DNA from: Albibacterium profundi
Lineage (GTDB): Bacteria; Bacteroidota; Bacteroidia; Sphingobacteriales; Sphingobacteriaceae
Assembly: GCF_042159835.1 (NCBI RefSeq)
Contig: NZ_JBBVGT010000002.1
Coordinates: 1,302,001-1,366,000, forward strand
Direction of reading: 5' to 3'
DNA length: 64,000 nucleotides
Shown: piece by piece, positions 41,318 to 49,559 of the stretch
Layout of the letters: every line of letters starts with the position of its first letter
Position numbering within the stretch: the first letter of the stretch is position 1
Program-made: the position numbers and the translations under genes
Notes under the pieces: generated by a model
Seen by the model: only the letters and a program-made list of their open reading frames with translations
The model's database searches: none
Told to the model about the DNA's origin: nothing

Positions 41318-41596
41318 ATGAAAAGTTCAGTAAAAAAAATCTTAGGAATTCTTTTACTAGCGGTGGCGTTAGCGAGTTCGCCGCTTTCGGAAGCACAAGC
41401 GCAATGTGCCATGTGTTCATTGACAGCTGACAGTTCTGTAAAAAATGGTAATACGCAAGGCGATAATTTAAATAAAGGTATATTGTTTCTTTTAGCAATG
41501 CCGTATACCGCCGTTGCTCTGGTTGGGTTTCTTTGGTATCGAAAATATCGTAAGAAACAAGAAGCGGAAGCCCCCAATCCTTTTTCTCAAGGCTAG
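41318..41596 (+). CDS. small signal-peptide membrane protein with a CxxC motif
   Basis: 92 residues: signal peptide (1-29, ending EAQAQ), then QCAMCSLTADSS with a CxxC just after cleavage, and one C-terminal helix (about 55-75) with a positive tail (WYRKYRKKQEAE). The CxxC would sit at the periplasmic membrane face, suited to binding copper or to redox chemistry. I have no family name. Located between DUF420 and DUF983 genes at the end of the oxidase operon, and thus possibly an assembly factor; this is inference from place only. Confidence 0.7.
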   Translation: MKSSVKKILGILLLAVALASSPLSEAQAQCAMCSLTADSSVKNGNTQGDNLNKGILFLLAMPYTAVALVGFLWYRKYRKKQEAEAPNPFSQG

Positions 41597-41605
41597 TTTT
41601 TAGCT

Positions 41606-41992
41606 GTGAAAGCTAGAGGACTATTAAGCGCAATGGCATCTTGTCGATGCCCTCGTTGTCGTACAGGGAAGGTCTTCTATGGACATCCATATTCCTTTAG
41701 AAGACAGCGAAGTAATCAAGTGTGCGCTCATTGCGGTCTTTATTTTGAGGTCGAGCCCGGATATTTTTATATATCAATGTATATCAGCTATGGTTTTGCT
41801 GTTTTTGAAGCGCTCATCGCAGCTTTTATACTTTACTCACTAACACATAGTGAGTCGCCTTGGCTATATGGTTTTGTATTAATCAGCATTATTATTTTGA
41901 TGGCACCTATCAACTATCGATACTCGAGGATCGCCCTGCTCTATATGACACCTAAAATTAAATACGATCCGCGCTATCATATAGATGATTAA
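41606..41992 (+). CDS. DUF983 family membrane protein with zinc-ribbon-like cysteines
   Basis: 128 residues. N-terminal CRCPRCRTGKVFYG and VCAHCGLYFEVEPGYFYISMYISYGF are the DUF983 hallmarks: two CxxC pairs that probably bind zinc, followed by two membrane helices (about 60-80 and 87-105). Function is unknown, but DUF983 genes often accompany cytochrome oxidase genes. The start is GTG at 41606. The last 4 bp overlap the 3' end of the opposite-strand DUF4286 gene. Confidence 0.83.
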   Translation: MKARGLLSAMASCRCPRCRTGKVFYGHPYSFRRQRSNQVCAHCGLYFEVEPGYFYISMYISYGFAVFEALIAAFILYSLTHSESPWLYGFVLISIIILMAPINYRYSRIALLYMTPKIKYDPRYHIDD

Positions 41993-42297
41993 TAGAAAGC
42001 GATGTACTCCATTCTACTTTCAAAAAGATAAAGCTGATTTTTCCAGTGCTGTTCTATTTTTTCTTGGATACGATTAAAGAAACCAGTTTTAAAAAGATCA
42101 ATCTCTTTCTCGCTCGCACTCATCATTTGAAGGCTATATGTTTCCCCTTCGTTTGGAGAATCTAACACCTTTAAAAACGATTGGCCTTTAAAAATTGATT
42201 CATTAGCTAATTTCGGAAGAAAATCATATCGGATCCATGCTGTGAACTCAGCGTCGATATCCTCGTTTACCAGGAATGTGATGTTATACAATATCAT
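41989..42297 (-). CDS. DUF4286 family protein
   Basis: About 102 residues from the ATG at 42297 (MILYNITFLVNEDIDAEFTAWIRYDFLPKL). This opening is typical of DUF4286, a ferredoxin-like-fold family of unknown function widespread in Bacteroidota. An upstream ATG (42333) would add 12 residues with no family match and is rejected. A near-consensus -7 box (TATCTTCG, one mismatch) lies 4 bp before the ATG. It stands alone, convergent with the oxidase operon. Confidence 0.8.
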   Translation of the reverse strand: MILYNITFLVNEDIDAEFTAWIRYDFLPKLANESIFKGQSFLKVLDSPNEGETYSLQMMSASEKEIDLFKTGFFNRIQEKIEQHWKNQLYLFESRMEYIAFY

Positions 42298-42477
42298 GAT
42301 GCGAAGATAGGATATCTGGAGCGTTAAAACCAAGACCTATATTTCGCCAGAGTGCTGTATTTTAAATGTTACCAATATACATTTCTCATCAAAGCTTATT
42401 TTTCCTAAATTCACAAAGGTATCTATCTAGCTCGAAGCAAAATTTTTAATGTAGCATTAAATGATAGATTGGCCGAT

Positions 42478-42483
42478 GGAGGA
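42478..42483 (+). promoter_or_regulatory. strong Shine-Dalgarno sequence (GGAGGA)
   Basis: GGAGGA lies 5 bp before the ATG at 42489. Perfect Shine-Dalgarno sequences are rare in Bacteroidota and in this window, so this one stands out and supports the start. Confidence 0.6.
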
Positions 42484-42488
42484 CCTAT

Positions 42489-44372
42489 ATGATAAAAAAT
42501 TTACTTAAACTGTTTATTTTCGGATGTGTTTTAGTGTCGTTTTCCTGCGGTAAGTATAGCGCCAATCAGCCAGATGCTGAGCTTTTTTTCCATACGGCTG
42601 AGAAAACTCATTTTAGAATCTCCCCAAGCGGTACACACATCTCCTATCTTCAGGAGCATGAAGGGCATAACTCAATTATTATTCTTGATATTGCTTCTGG
42701 CAATACACAAACCGTACCTGCTAATAGCGACGTTGAATCAGCATTTTGGGCAAATGATGACGAACTAATCTTTCTTTTAAAGAGAAGGCCAGGAGATAGC
42801 CTGCGTCTGATGTCCGTGAATCGGGAAGCATTAGCGATACGATCTATCCTTCCGCCAACCGATGCTCATCTTCGTTGGATTGCTCCGATACAAGTGAAGA
42901 ATAACGAGATTCTGATATCGCTCAATGATCGAGACTCATCGGTTTTTGACGTATACAGGCTTAATATCGTTACGGGAAAGCGTAACTTAGTAGCCGAAAA
43001 CCCCGGTAATATAGTTAGATGGTTGACGGATGTGGAAGGTTCGTTAAGGGTGGCTGTCGTTTCAAATGGCCTGCAGGAAACAATCCTCGTTCGAGAAAAT
43101 GAATCAGATGACTTTCGGCAAGTAATCAACACGCGGTACAAAACAAGAATAACACCACTCGGTTTTACCACGCATGATCGAAATAATATCTATGCTCTTT
43201 CAAATCAAAATAGAGACAAATTGGCACTTGTCGAGTTCGACCTTAGCACAGGTAAGGAGGTACGTGTTATCTATGAAAATGCTAAATACGACTTGGGTAC
43301 CCAAGGTTACCTGAAACAGACGGGCGAAATGGGCTTTGTTGAATACAATGGTGCCCGACGGGAACGACATTTTCTTGATACTAGATTAAAAGAAATTTTC
43401 GAACGGTTAAGTTCACATGTGCCCAATTACTCCCTCGATATTATAGCGAGAGACAGTACATTTACGAGTTTTTTAATAAAAACAGAACTGGATGTCGATC
43501 CTGGCGCAACTTACTATTATAATTATGACTCGGACGATCTGATCCTCCTGGCAGATGAAAATCCAGATTTAGATACAAGCTTGTTATCTCCAGTACAAAC
43601 CGTAGCCTTTGAAGCGCGAGACGGCTTTGAGCTTAAAGGTTATTTGACACTCCCTAAAAACGGAGACTCCAACCTGCCGGCTATTATCATTCCGCCTTCC
43701 GATATTTATTCCCGCACGGTCTGGGGGTATAACCCCGAGGTGCAATTCTTTGCTTCGCGTGGCTACGCCGTGTTCCAAGTAGATACACGCGGCTTGCAGG
43801 GATATGGTAAACAATACTGGATCGATGGTTTTAAAAAGTGGGGAACCGCCATGCAGGACGATATCACCGATGCCACCCGATGGTTGATTAATGAAGGAAT
43901 AGCAGATTCTTCTAGAGTCGGCATCTATGGTTTTAACCTTGGTGGATATTCTGCTTTGCACAGCGCCTGTTATCAACCCGACCTCTATGCATGTGCTGCG
44001 TCCTATTCAGGTATTACAAATTTATTTACCTATTTGAAGGAAATACCCCCTTATTTCAAACCTTATAGACAAATGTTCTATGAGATGGTGGGGAACCCTA
44101 CTATAGATAGTGATTATTTCAGGAAACATTCACCCATTTTCCATGCCGGAAAAATCAAAAAACCTGTCTTCATTGCCCATGGAGTCAAAGACAGTCGCGT
44201 CAACGTTATGGAGACCAATCACTTTGTAAAAGACTTGCGGAGCCGAAAGGTTCCCGTTGAATATATCCTTGAAGCGGATGAGGGCCGACTTTTTACCGCC
44301 AACGAAGAAAAGGTTCATTTATACAATGAATTGGCCGAATTCTTTGATACCTATCTACAGAAAGAACGATAG
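42489..44372 (+). CDS. S9 (prolyl oligopeptidase)-like lipoprotein with a destroyed catalytic triad
   Basis: 627 residues. Lipoprotein signal ending VSFSC (C about 20), then a beta-propeller-like domain (about 30-370; repeats such as FRISPSGTHISYLQEHEGHNSIIILDI) and an alpha/beta-hydrolase domain (about 375-627). S9 peptidases have Ser in GxSxGG, Asp in HGxxDxxV and His in DEGH. Here the nucleophile site reads GFNLGG (N483), the acid is kept (D568 in GVKDSRV), and the His site reads DEGRLF (R600). Two of three catalytic residues are gone while the reading frame and fold are intact, so it is probably a pseudoenzyme used for binding. It starts a tight operon with the sensor kinase (9-bp gap) and response regulator. 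Confidence 0.88.
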   Translation: MIKNLLKLFIFGCVLVSFSCGKYSANQPDAELFFHTAEKTHFRISPSGTHISYLQEHEGHNSIIILDIASGNTQTVPANSDVESAFWANDDELIFLLKRRPGDSLRLMSVNREALAIRSILPPTDAHLRWIAPIQVKNNEILISLNDRDSSVFDVYRLNIVTGKRNLVAENPGNIVRWLTDVEGSLRVAVVSNGLQETILVRENESDDFRQVINTRYKTRITPLGFTTHDRNNIYALSNQNRDKLALVEFDLSTGKEVRVIYENAKYDLGTQGYLKQTGEMGFVEYNGARRERHFLDTRLKEIFERLSSHVPNYSLDIIARDSTFTSFLIKTELDVDPGATYYYNYDSDDLILLADENPDLDTSLLSPVQTVAFEARDGFELKGYLTLPKNGDSNLPAIIIPPSDIYSRTVWGYNPEVQFFASRGYAVFQVDTRGLQGYGKQYWIDGFKKWGTAMQDDITDATRWLINEGIADSSRVGIYGFNLGGYSALHSACYQPDLYACAASYSGITNLFTYLKEIPPYFKPYRQMFYEMVGNPTIDSDYFRKHSPIFHAGKIKKPVFIAHGVKDSRVNVMETNHFVKDLRSRKVPVEYILEADEGRLFTANEEKVHLYNELAEFFDTYLQKER

Positions 44373-44381
44373 TATTCAGAT

Positions 44382-46082
44382 ATGAGACCTCAAAAAGCGA
44401 TTAATAAGAAAAATGCTCTATTGATCATTACCTTTTTAGTACTGATTACTCTGACCTATGTAATCGCTTTAATACTTGGATATAGCCTTACAAGAAACTA
44501 CGTTGAGAATGAATTTAATACTGTAAAAGTAGAAGTTTTCGACCAAAGCTTGAATCTGTATAACGACTTTTTCCAGAATCGTATTGGAGAAGTGTCGTAT
44601 TACCAAGGATATTTAGACTCTACCAGCGCTAAGCGATATGCTGATTCCGTTTTAAAGAATTATCCGATAGTAGAACGTATCCTGTTTGCTGATGTGCAGA
44701 TAAGTAATTACTATTTGAATCATGGATTCTCGATACATGAAATGTATTTAGCTCCCAAAGCGATTTATCAATTTGGAGACGAGGTGCATCCCGATTCAGT
44801 TGTATACTACAGCGCGGCTAAAGACTCTACATTAAGTCTGACCAAGGCAGATGAATTTAATACTATGGCCGTTAAATTTGCGTCTTTTATTGAAGCAGCA
44901 GATTCTGCCAAGGTGCTGAGCGGGAGTGAAGTGTTCAATTCTTTCTATTCGGTTAATTCAGCAAAGATCTCCTACATGACGATTCCTCGTCGAGATGAAA
45001 TACGAATATTTAAACAATTCATGGAGGGAAAGCTTCAAGACACGTCGATCTACGAATTCGATATTATGACTTTCTATTTGAATCCGCAGAATCTCGATAT
45101 ACGAAATGTGCACCCCGAACTTTATCAGAATATATCTATTCAACCATTATTCTTCGATTCTTATGAAGCAGACCCTTCCGTAATCGTCACTCAAATGCCT
45201 CTTTCCGGCGCGCTTTCGGATTATAAATTATATTTCCGCTCCTCTAAGACCTTTCTCAAAAAAGAAATTAACAATCTTTTCACACCGATCGGTATTGCCA
45301 TTTCGGCTATTTATTTATTTCTAGTGCTAATAGGTTACTTGATCTATAAAAACCTGAAGATTAATTTCCGAATGTTTAAACTGCAATATGATTTTGTCAA
45401 TAATTTATCGCACGAATTTAAAACACCCGTCAGCGTCATCAAAATCGCCGGTAGCAACATTCGTAATGGAAAAACCCTGACCGATGTCGAACGAAATTAC
45501 TATGGAAAGATCCTTGATGAAGAGTCGGACAAATTGAACAATCTCCTAAATACGTTGCTTTCTTTCACGCAGTTAGAGAATAAAGTATTTAAGCTGAAAA
45601 AGAAGGAGGTCGAACTCGATGAATTCTGTCGAAATATGGTTAACAGTTATCGAGTCAAGCATCCAGACTTCGATATACAGTACACGATTCAAGGCGTAGA
45701 GGTTATCGAAACCGACGAAACTTTGCTAATCAGCCTGTTCCAAAACCTTATCGATAATGCTTATAAATACTCCTCTTATGAGAAAAAATACCTCAGAATC
45801 AATATTTATAAGCAAAAGAGAGAAATCTTTTTTAAATTTGAGGATAAGGGTATTGGAATACCTAAAGATGAACAGAAACATATCTTTAAAAAGTTCTATC
45901 GAATCCAATCGCAGCACAATCAACAAGGCAGCGTTGGCTTAGGGCTCGCTTTTTGTAAGGAAGTTGTAAATTTGATGAATGGCGAGATCTTTGTAGAGAG
46001 TAAGAAAGGTAAAGGGTCTACCTTTACAATTGCCTTACCAGCAGAATTGAACCATAAAGGGAATTCCCTTGTAAATGAATAA
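44382..46082 (+). CDS. sensor histidine kinase
   Basis: 566 residues. Two membrane helices (about 13-35 and 301-322) enclose a periplasmic sensor region of about 265 residues of unknown fold. There is no HAMP that I can see; the kinase follows directly: H box DFVNNLSHEFKTP (phospho-acceptor H344), N box LISLFQNLIDNAYKYSS, G1 FEDKGIGIP, F box FKKFYRI, G2 GSVGLGLAFCKEVV. The protein phosphorylates the response regulator that overlaps its 3' end by 8 bp. The upstream S9-like lipoprotein, 9 bp away, is a likely partner in sensing. The signal is unknown. Confidence 0.93.
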   Translation: MRPQKAINKKNALLIITFLVLITLTYVIALILGYSLTRNYVENEFNTVKVEVFDQSLNLYNDFFQNRIGEVSYYQGYLDSTSAKRYADSVLKNYPIVERILFADVQISNYYLNHGFSIHEMYLAPKAIYQFGDEVHPDSVVYYSAAKDSTLSLTKADEFNTMAVKFASFIEAADSAKVLSGSEVFNSFYSVNSAKISYMTIPRRDEIRIFKQFMEGKLQDTSIYEFDIMTFYLNPQNLDIRNVHPELYQNISIQPLFFDSYEADPSVIVTQMPLSGALSDYKLYFRSSKTFLKKEINNLFTPIGIAISAIYLFLVLIGYLIYKNLKINFRMFKLQYDFVNNLSHEFKTPVSVIKIAGSNIRNGKTLTDVERNYYGKILDEESDKLNNLLNTLLSFTQLENKVFKLKKKEVELDEFCRNMVNSYRVKHPDFDIQYTIQGVEVIETDETLLISLFQNLIDNAYKYSSYEKKYLRINIYKQKREIFFKFEDKGIGIPKDEQKHIFKKFYRIQSQHNQQGSVGLGLAFCKEVVNLMNGEIFVESKKGKGSTFTIALPAELNHKGNSLVNE

Positions 46083-46083
46083 T

Positions 46084-46776
46084 ATGCACACTAATATTAA
46101 AATAGCAGTAATAGAAGACGACGATAACCTAAGGTTCTTGGTCGTACATAGACTAGAAGCAGAACAATTTCAAGTTATTCAGGCAGATAACGGAGAGGAC
46201 GGAGAAGAATTGATTCTCCGCGAAAAACCCGATATCGTGCTCTTAGACTGGATGTTGCCCAAAAGACCCGGCTCCGAGGTTTGCGAAAACGTTCGTGATA
46301 AGGGGTTTTCCAACCTGATCATTATGATGACAGCAAAGTCGCAAGACTTGGATAAAATTGATGCCTATAGCTTTGGTGTGTCTGATTACATTACCAAGCC
46401 ATTCAATATGGATGTGCTGGTTGCGATGATTGAAAATAAAGTTAAGTACTTTGTCAGTCAGCCGGTTGAGAACTTTACGTTTGGAGATACAGAGCATCAT
46501 CCGTCTATCCACACATTAATTCGCGATGGGAAGCGAATAGAATTGACGATTTTGGAAAACCGTATCTTACTTTATTTTCTTCAGAATATTGGACGAGTTA
46601 TCAGCCGCGATGAACTCATGGAAGTGGTTTGGGGCTATAGTTCCAATGTCAATACTCGTACTTTGGATATGCATATTGTACGTCTAAGGAAAAAAATTGA
46701 GATCAACCCAGATCGACCAGCCTACTTAATAACGGTAAGGGGGATGGGTTACAAGTTCGTAGAGGACGCTGAATAA
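46084..46776 (+). CDS. OmpR/PhoB-family response regulator
   Basis: About 230 residues. Receiver domain (about 1-120) with the acidic pocket IEDDDN, phospho-acceptor D55 in IVLLDWMLP, T in MMTAKS and K in DYITKPF; winged-helix DNA-binding domain (about 130-230) with RTLDMHIVRLRKKIE and the closing RGMGYKF. Starts at 46075 (MNNMHTN) and 46084 (MHTN) are both possible; the first overlaps the kinase by 8 bp, indicating translational coupling. Last gene of the operon; a strong hairpin-T tract follows at 46818. Confidence 0.95.
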   Translation: MHTNIKIAVIEDDDNLRFLVVHRLEAEQFQVIQADNGEDGEELILREKPDIVLLDWMLPKRPGSEVCENVRDKGFSNLIIMMTAKSQDLDKIDAYSFGVSDYITKPFNMDVLVAMIENKVKYFVSQPVENFTFGDTEHHPSIHTLIRDGKRIELTILENRILLYFLQNIGRVISRDELMEVVWGYSSNVNTRTLDMHIVRLRKKIEINPDRPAYLITVRGMGYKFVEDAE

Positions 46777-46778
46777 GC

Positions 46779-46811
46779 TTTTGAATTTATATAAATAGTT
46801 TTTTATATTTG
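46779..46811 (+). promoter_or_regulatory. promoter of greA
   Basis: TTTTG ending at 46783 (the TTG is 46781-46783), a 20-bp spacer and TATATTTG (46804-46811) form one of the best consensus promoters in the window. The expected start of transcription, about 46816-46818, is the first base of the hairpin below. Confidence 0.75.
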
Positions 46812-46817
46812 TTATCA

Positions 46818-46856
46818 CGGCAAGATCATACGCTAGTATGGTCTTGCCGCTTTTTT
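46818..46856 (+). terminator. hairpin-U-tract between the greA promoter and greA (terminator or attenuator)
   Basis: CGGCAAGATCATAC (46818-46831) pairs over all 14 bases, with one G-U, with GTATGGTCTTGCCG (46836-46849) around the loop GCTA, and TTTTTT follows at 46851-46856. It ends transcripts of the two-component operon and, because it lies after the greA promoter, should also stop part of the greA transcripts after about 40 nt. Confidence 0.85.
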
Positions 46857-46879
46857 GTACAATTTCATTGAAAATAATT

Positions 46880-47353
46880 ATGGCGGAAATAACTTATTAC
46901 ACAGAAGAAGGTTTAGAGAAGTTGAAGCAAGAGTTGCATCAGCTGAAAACTGAGGGACGAGCAAAAATAGCCAAAGCAATAGCTGAAGCCAGGGATAAAG
47001 GTGATTTGTCAGAAAATGCTGAATACGATGCCGCAAAAGATGCACAAGGTCACCATGAAAGTAAAATAGCTAAATTGTCGGAGATTCTGGCTAATGCACG
47101 TCTAATTGATGAGTCGAAGTTAGACGCCTCCAAAGTACTTGCCCTGTCCATCGTTAAATTGAAGAACACGAAAAATGGGATGGAAATGACCTATCAATTA
47201 GTTTCTGAGACAGAAGCTGACTTGAAGTCTGGCAAAATATCTGTGAAATCACCAATTGCACAAGGTCTATTGGGTAAATCAGTAGGAGACAAGGCAGAAA
47301 TTGATGTGCCAGCTGGTAAGATCGAGTTGGAAATTCTCGAAATATCACGTTAG
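46880..47353 (+). CDS. greA: transcription elongation factor GreA
   Basis: GreA rescues backtracked RNA polymerase by stimulating cleavage of the transcript 3' end. From the ATG at 46880 it has 157 residues: N-terminal coiled coil (MAEITYYTEEGLEKLKQELHQLKTEG to about 75) with the tip acidic pair in DLSENAEYDAAKDAQ (D and E needed for cleavage), and a C-terminal FKBP-like domain with SPIAQGLLGKSVGDKAEI. A longer frame from 46838 starts inside the leader hairpin and is rejected. The leader carries a promoter-hairpin-U tract arrangement. A perfect terminator follows. Confidence 0.97.
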   Translation: MAEITYYTEEGLEKLKQELHQLKTEGRAKIAKAIAEARDKGDLSENAEYDAAKDAQGHHESKIAKLSEILANARLIDESKLDASKVLALSIVKLKNTKNGMEMTYQLVSETEADLKSGKISVKSPIAQGLLGKSVGDKAEIDVPAGKIELEILEISR

Positions 47354-47404
47354 ATAGAATTGGTTATGTGCGGTAAGCCATAGCCGTACTAAATGAAAAA
47401 ATAT

Positions 47405-47434
47405 GAAAAAGCGGTTAGAACTAACCGCTTTTTC
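47405..47434 (+). terminator. intrinsic terminator after greA
   Basis: A perfect 14-bp inverted repeat (GAAAAAGCGGTTAG, 47405-47418, and its complement, 47421-47434) with a 2-nt centre includes its own A and T tracts, so it could work on both strands. Confidence 0.85.
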
Positions 47435-47460
47435 GTATTTTCGGATAAAACTATTTTTTT

Positions 47461-47871
47461 ATGTCAACTATTTTTTCAAAGATAATATCCGGTGAAATAC
47501 CCGCACACAAGGTTGCAGAAACAAATGATTTTCTTGCGTTCTTAGACATCAATCCATTAACCCATGGCCATGTATTAGTCATCCCAAAAAAGGAAACCGA
47601 TTATATATTCGATATGAACGACGACGAATATATTGGTATTTGGATGATGGCCAAGATCATATCCGCTGGTATTAAGGAAGCGTTTCCTTGTGAAAAGGTG
47701 GGTATAGCCGTGGTAGGTTTAGAGGTGGCACATACGCATATTCACCTAATACCGATAAACGAGGTAAATGATATGGACTTTAGTCGCAAGAAGCTACAGT
47801 TAACTGATGAAGAATTGGCTGCTGATGCACTGAAGATCCGCTCAGCGCTAAATAAGTCGCTTGAGTCGTAA
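47461..47871 (+). CDS. HIT-family (histidine triad) nucleotide hydrolase
   Basis: 136 residues with the histidine triad HTHIHLIPI (about 97-105) and the N-terminal SIFSKIISGEIPAHKVAETNDFLAFLDINPLTHGHVLVIPKK of the Hint branch, which hydrolyses phosphoramidates such as AMP-lysine or AMP-morpholidate. The physiological substrate is unknown. It lies behind greA with its own spacer and converges on ruvC, stops 2 bp apart. Confidence 0.92.
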   Translation: MSTIFSKIISGEIPAHKVAETNDFLAFLDINPLTHGHVLVIPKKETDYIFDMNDDEYIGIWMMAKIISAGIKEAFPCEKVGIAVVGLEVAHTHIHLIPINEVNDMDFSRKKLQLTDEELAADALKIRSALNKSLES

Positions 47872-47873
47872 TA

Positions 47874-48440
47874 TTACTTTATACGATCTTGATTATCCTT
47901 CACAAAAGCAGACCAACCTGAATAATTTTGAAGATTGCTATTGCCTCCTACCTTCTGAAATGAATGGCATACTGCTGCAGCTAATCCGTCCGTAGCGTCT
48001 AAAAATTTCGGGCTTTCCTCAAATTTTAACAGGCTTTGAAGCATGGCTGCTACCTGTTCCTTTCCTGCGTTACCGTTTCCCGTTACTGATTGCTTGATTT
48101 TTCGCGGAGCATACTCGAATATCGGAATATCTTGCGCTAGTCCCGCAGCCATGGCCACGCCCTGTGCTCGGCCCAATTTTAGCATAGATTGGATATTCTT
48201 ACCGTAGAAGGGAGCTTCCAATGCAATACAGTCTGGTTTATAGGCATTAATAATTTCCGTCGTTTTTTTAAAAATCGCCTGTAACTTTAGTGCATGGTTA
48301 CTCAAATGCCCTAATTTAATAATCCCCAATGTGATCAGGGTTAATTCCTTTCCACGTTCCACCACTAAGCCATAACCCATAACCGAGGTTCCGGGGTCTA
48401 TTCCTAAGATGATTCGTTCAGCTTCGGGTTTTATTTTCAT
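47874..48440 (-). CDS. ruvC: crossover junction endodeoxyribonuclease RuvC
   Basis: Resolves Holliday junctions as a dimer. 188 residues. Active-site acidic residues are visible in ILGIDPGTSVMGYG (D16), ALEAPFYGKNIQSMLKLGRAQG (E, about 75) and LDATDGLAAAVCH (D pair, about 145). The C-terminal tail of about 30 residues is longer than in E. coli. ruvA and ruvB are not adjacent, as is common in Bacteroidota. It is divergent from the flippase-like gene. Confidence 0.94.
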   Translation of the reverse strand: MKIKPEAERIILGIDPGTSVMGYGLVVERGKELTLITLGIIKLGHLSNHALKLQAIFKKTTEIINAYKPDCIALEAPFYGKNIQSMLKLGRAQGVAMAAGLAQDIPIFEYAPRKIKQSVTGNGNAGKEQVAAMLQSLLKFEESPKFLDATDGLAAAVCHSFQKVGGNSNLQNYSGWSAFVKDNQDRIK

Positions 48441-48584
48441 TTTACAATATTACGTTTATTTATAGATAATGCCACGGGAAATGCGAGGGGTTTAATTTTA
48501 AAGGTTTTTGCATATCTTTACCCACCATAAAATCGGACCTGAATAGGCCAACATAATCCACATTGAGTAATAAATAGGAAAGGC

Positions 48585-49559
48585 TTGAATCCTTCGTTTA
48601 AGAAAATCATCGGCTATCTATTAAAGACAGGTATTTTCGTCCTAGTAGTTTGGTATTCCTACAGATTACTTACTAGAAACGATGCACTTCGCGACTTCAC
48701 GCAGCTGATCCATAGCATATCGTCGGCAGTCATTTGGTTCACTATTACCACGGTTGTCGTGTTGATGTCTGTTAATTGGTTTCTTGAAGCATTAAAATGG
48801 CGTTACATCTGTTGCCAGTTTCAACCAATTAGGTTACGGATGGCTGTTGAGTCCGTGCTTTGTGGCTTATCATGGGCCGTGTTCACGCCCAACCGTATCG
48901 GCGAGTATGGGGGGCGCGTGCTATTCCTGCGTCCTAGGAAGCGTGTTTTCGGAGTCATCGGTATGCTTATTGGCGCTGTTTCGCAGATGGTGATAACCAA
49001 CGTACTCGGGAGTATCGCTATTTGCTGGTTTGTTGGTCAGTTTATTGAAGTTGAAGGTTGGCTGTACGCAGTGATATGCTTATTTGGTTTTATCTACATG
49101 CTATTTTTCTTAATATTGTATTTTAATATTTCCTTGATTAATCGTTGGCTATTAAAAATCCGCTTCTTAAGGAAATATAAGCGTTTTTTTGATTTGTTAC
49201 TACGGTATAATAAAAAGGAACTGTGGACTATCTTTGTATATTCCGCGGGACGGTTTGTTATTTTTACGTTACAGTATTGCATCTTAATACAGATACTTCT
49301 GCCTGAAATTCCGGTTATCCAGATGGTGTTGCTCATATTTATTTTATTTTTCGTACAATCTGCATTACCTTCGCTCGATTTATTTGATGTAGGGGTACGA
49401 GGAATTACCGCAAGCTACTTCTTTGGTTTTATCACCGATGAGATTGTTGCAGTAATGGCTATTACAGCTTGTGTGTGGTTTATAAACTTGATTGTCCCTG
49501 CCATCATCGGATCTTTTTTTGTATTTAAAATTAATTTCTTTGGTAGCAGAAATCATTAG
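48585..49559 (+). CDS. LPG-synthase/flippase-type integral membrane protein
   Basis: 324 residues with eight or so membrane helices, of the lysylphosphatidylglycerol synthase transmembrane family (PF03706). Typical segments are SVNWFLEALKWRYIC, the loop 'FTPNRIGEYGGRVLFL' and LPSLDLFDVGVRGITASYFFG. Members flip or transfer lipid-linked groups; this one has no soluble synthase domain. The start is TTG at 48585 with AGGAAAGG just before it; no ATG is in range. Its 3' end overlaps the start of the glycosyltransferase gene, so the two likely work together in envelope glycan or glycolipid formation. Confidence 0.78.
   Translation: MNPSFKKIIGYLLKTGIFVLVVWYSYRLLTRNDALRDFTQLIHSISSAVIWFTITTVVVLMSVNWFLEALKWRYICCQFQPIRLRMAVESVLCGLSWAVFTPNRIGEYGGRVLFLRPRKRVFGVIGMLIGAVSQMVITNVLGSIAICWFVGQFIEVEGWLYAVICLFGFIYMLFFLILYFNISLINRWLLKIRFLRKYKRFFDLLLRYNKKELWTIFVYSAGRFVIFTLQYCILIQILLPEIPVIQMVLLIFILFFVQSALPSLDLFDVGVRGITASYFFGFITDEIVAVMAITACVWFINLIVPAIIGSFFVFKINFFGSRNH

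Noticed and set aside
42489..44372. S9-like gene as a pseudogene
   Set aside because: The frame is intact over 627 codons with a good ribosome binding site and tight spacing to the kinase gene; only the catalytic residues are changed.
46838..46879. Upstream start for GreA (MVLPLFCTISLKII...)
   Set aside because: It starts inside the leader hairpin and its T tract; the family begins at MAEITYYTEEG.
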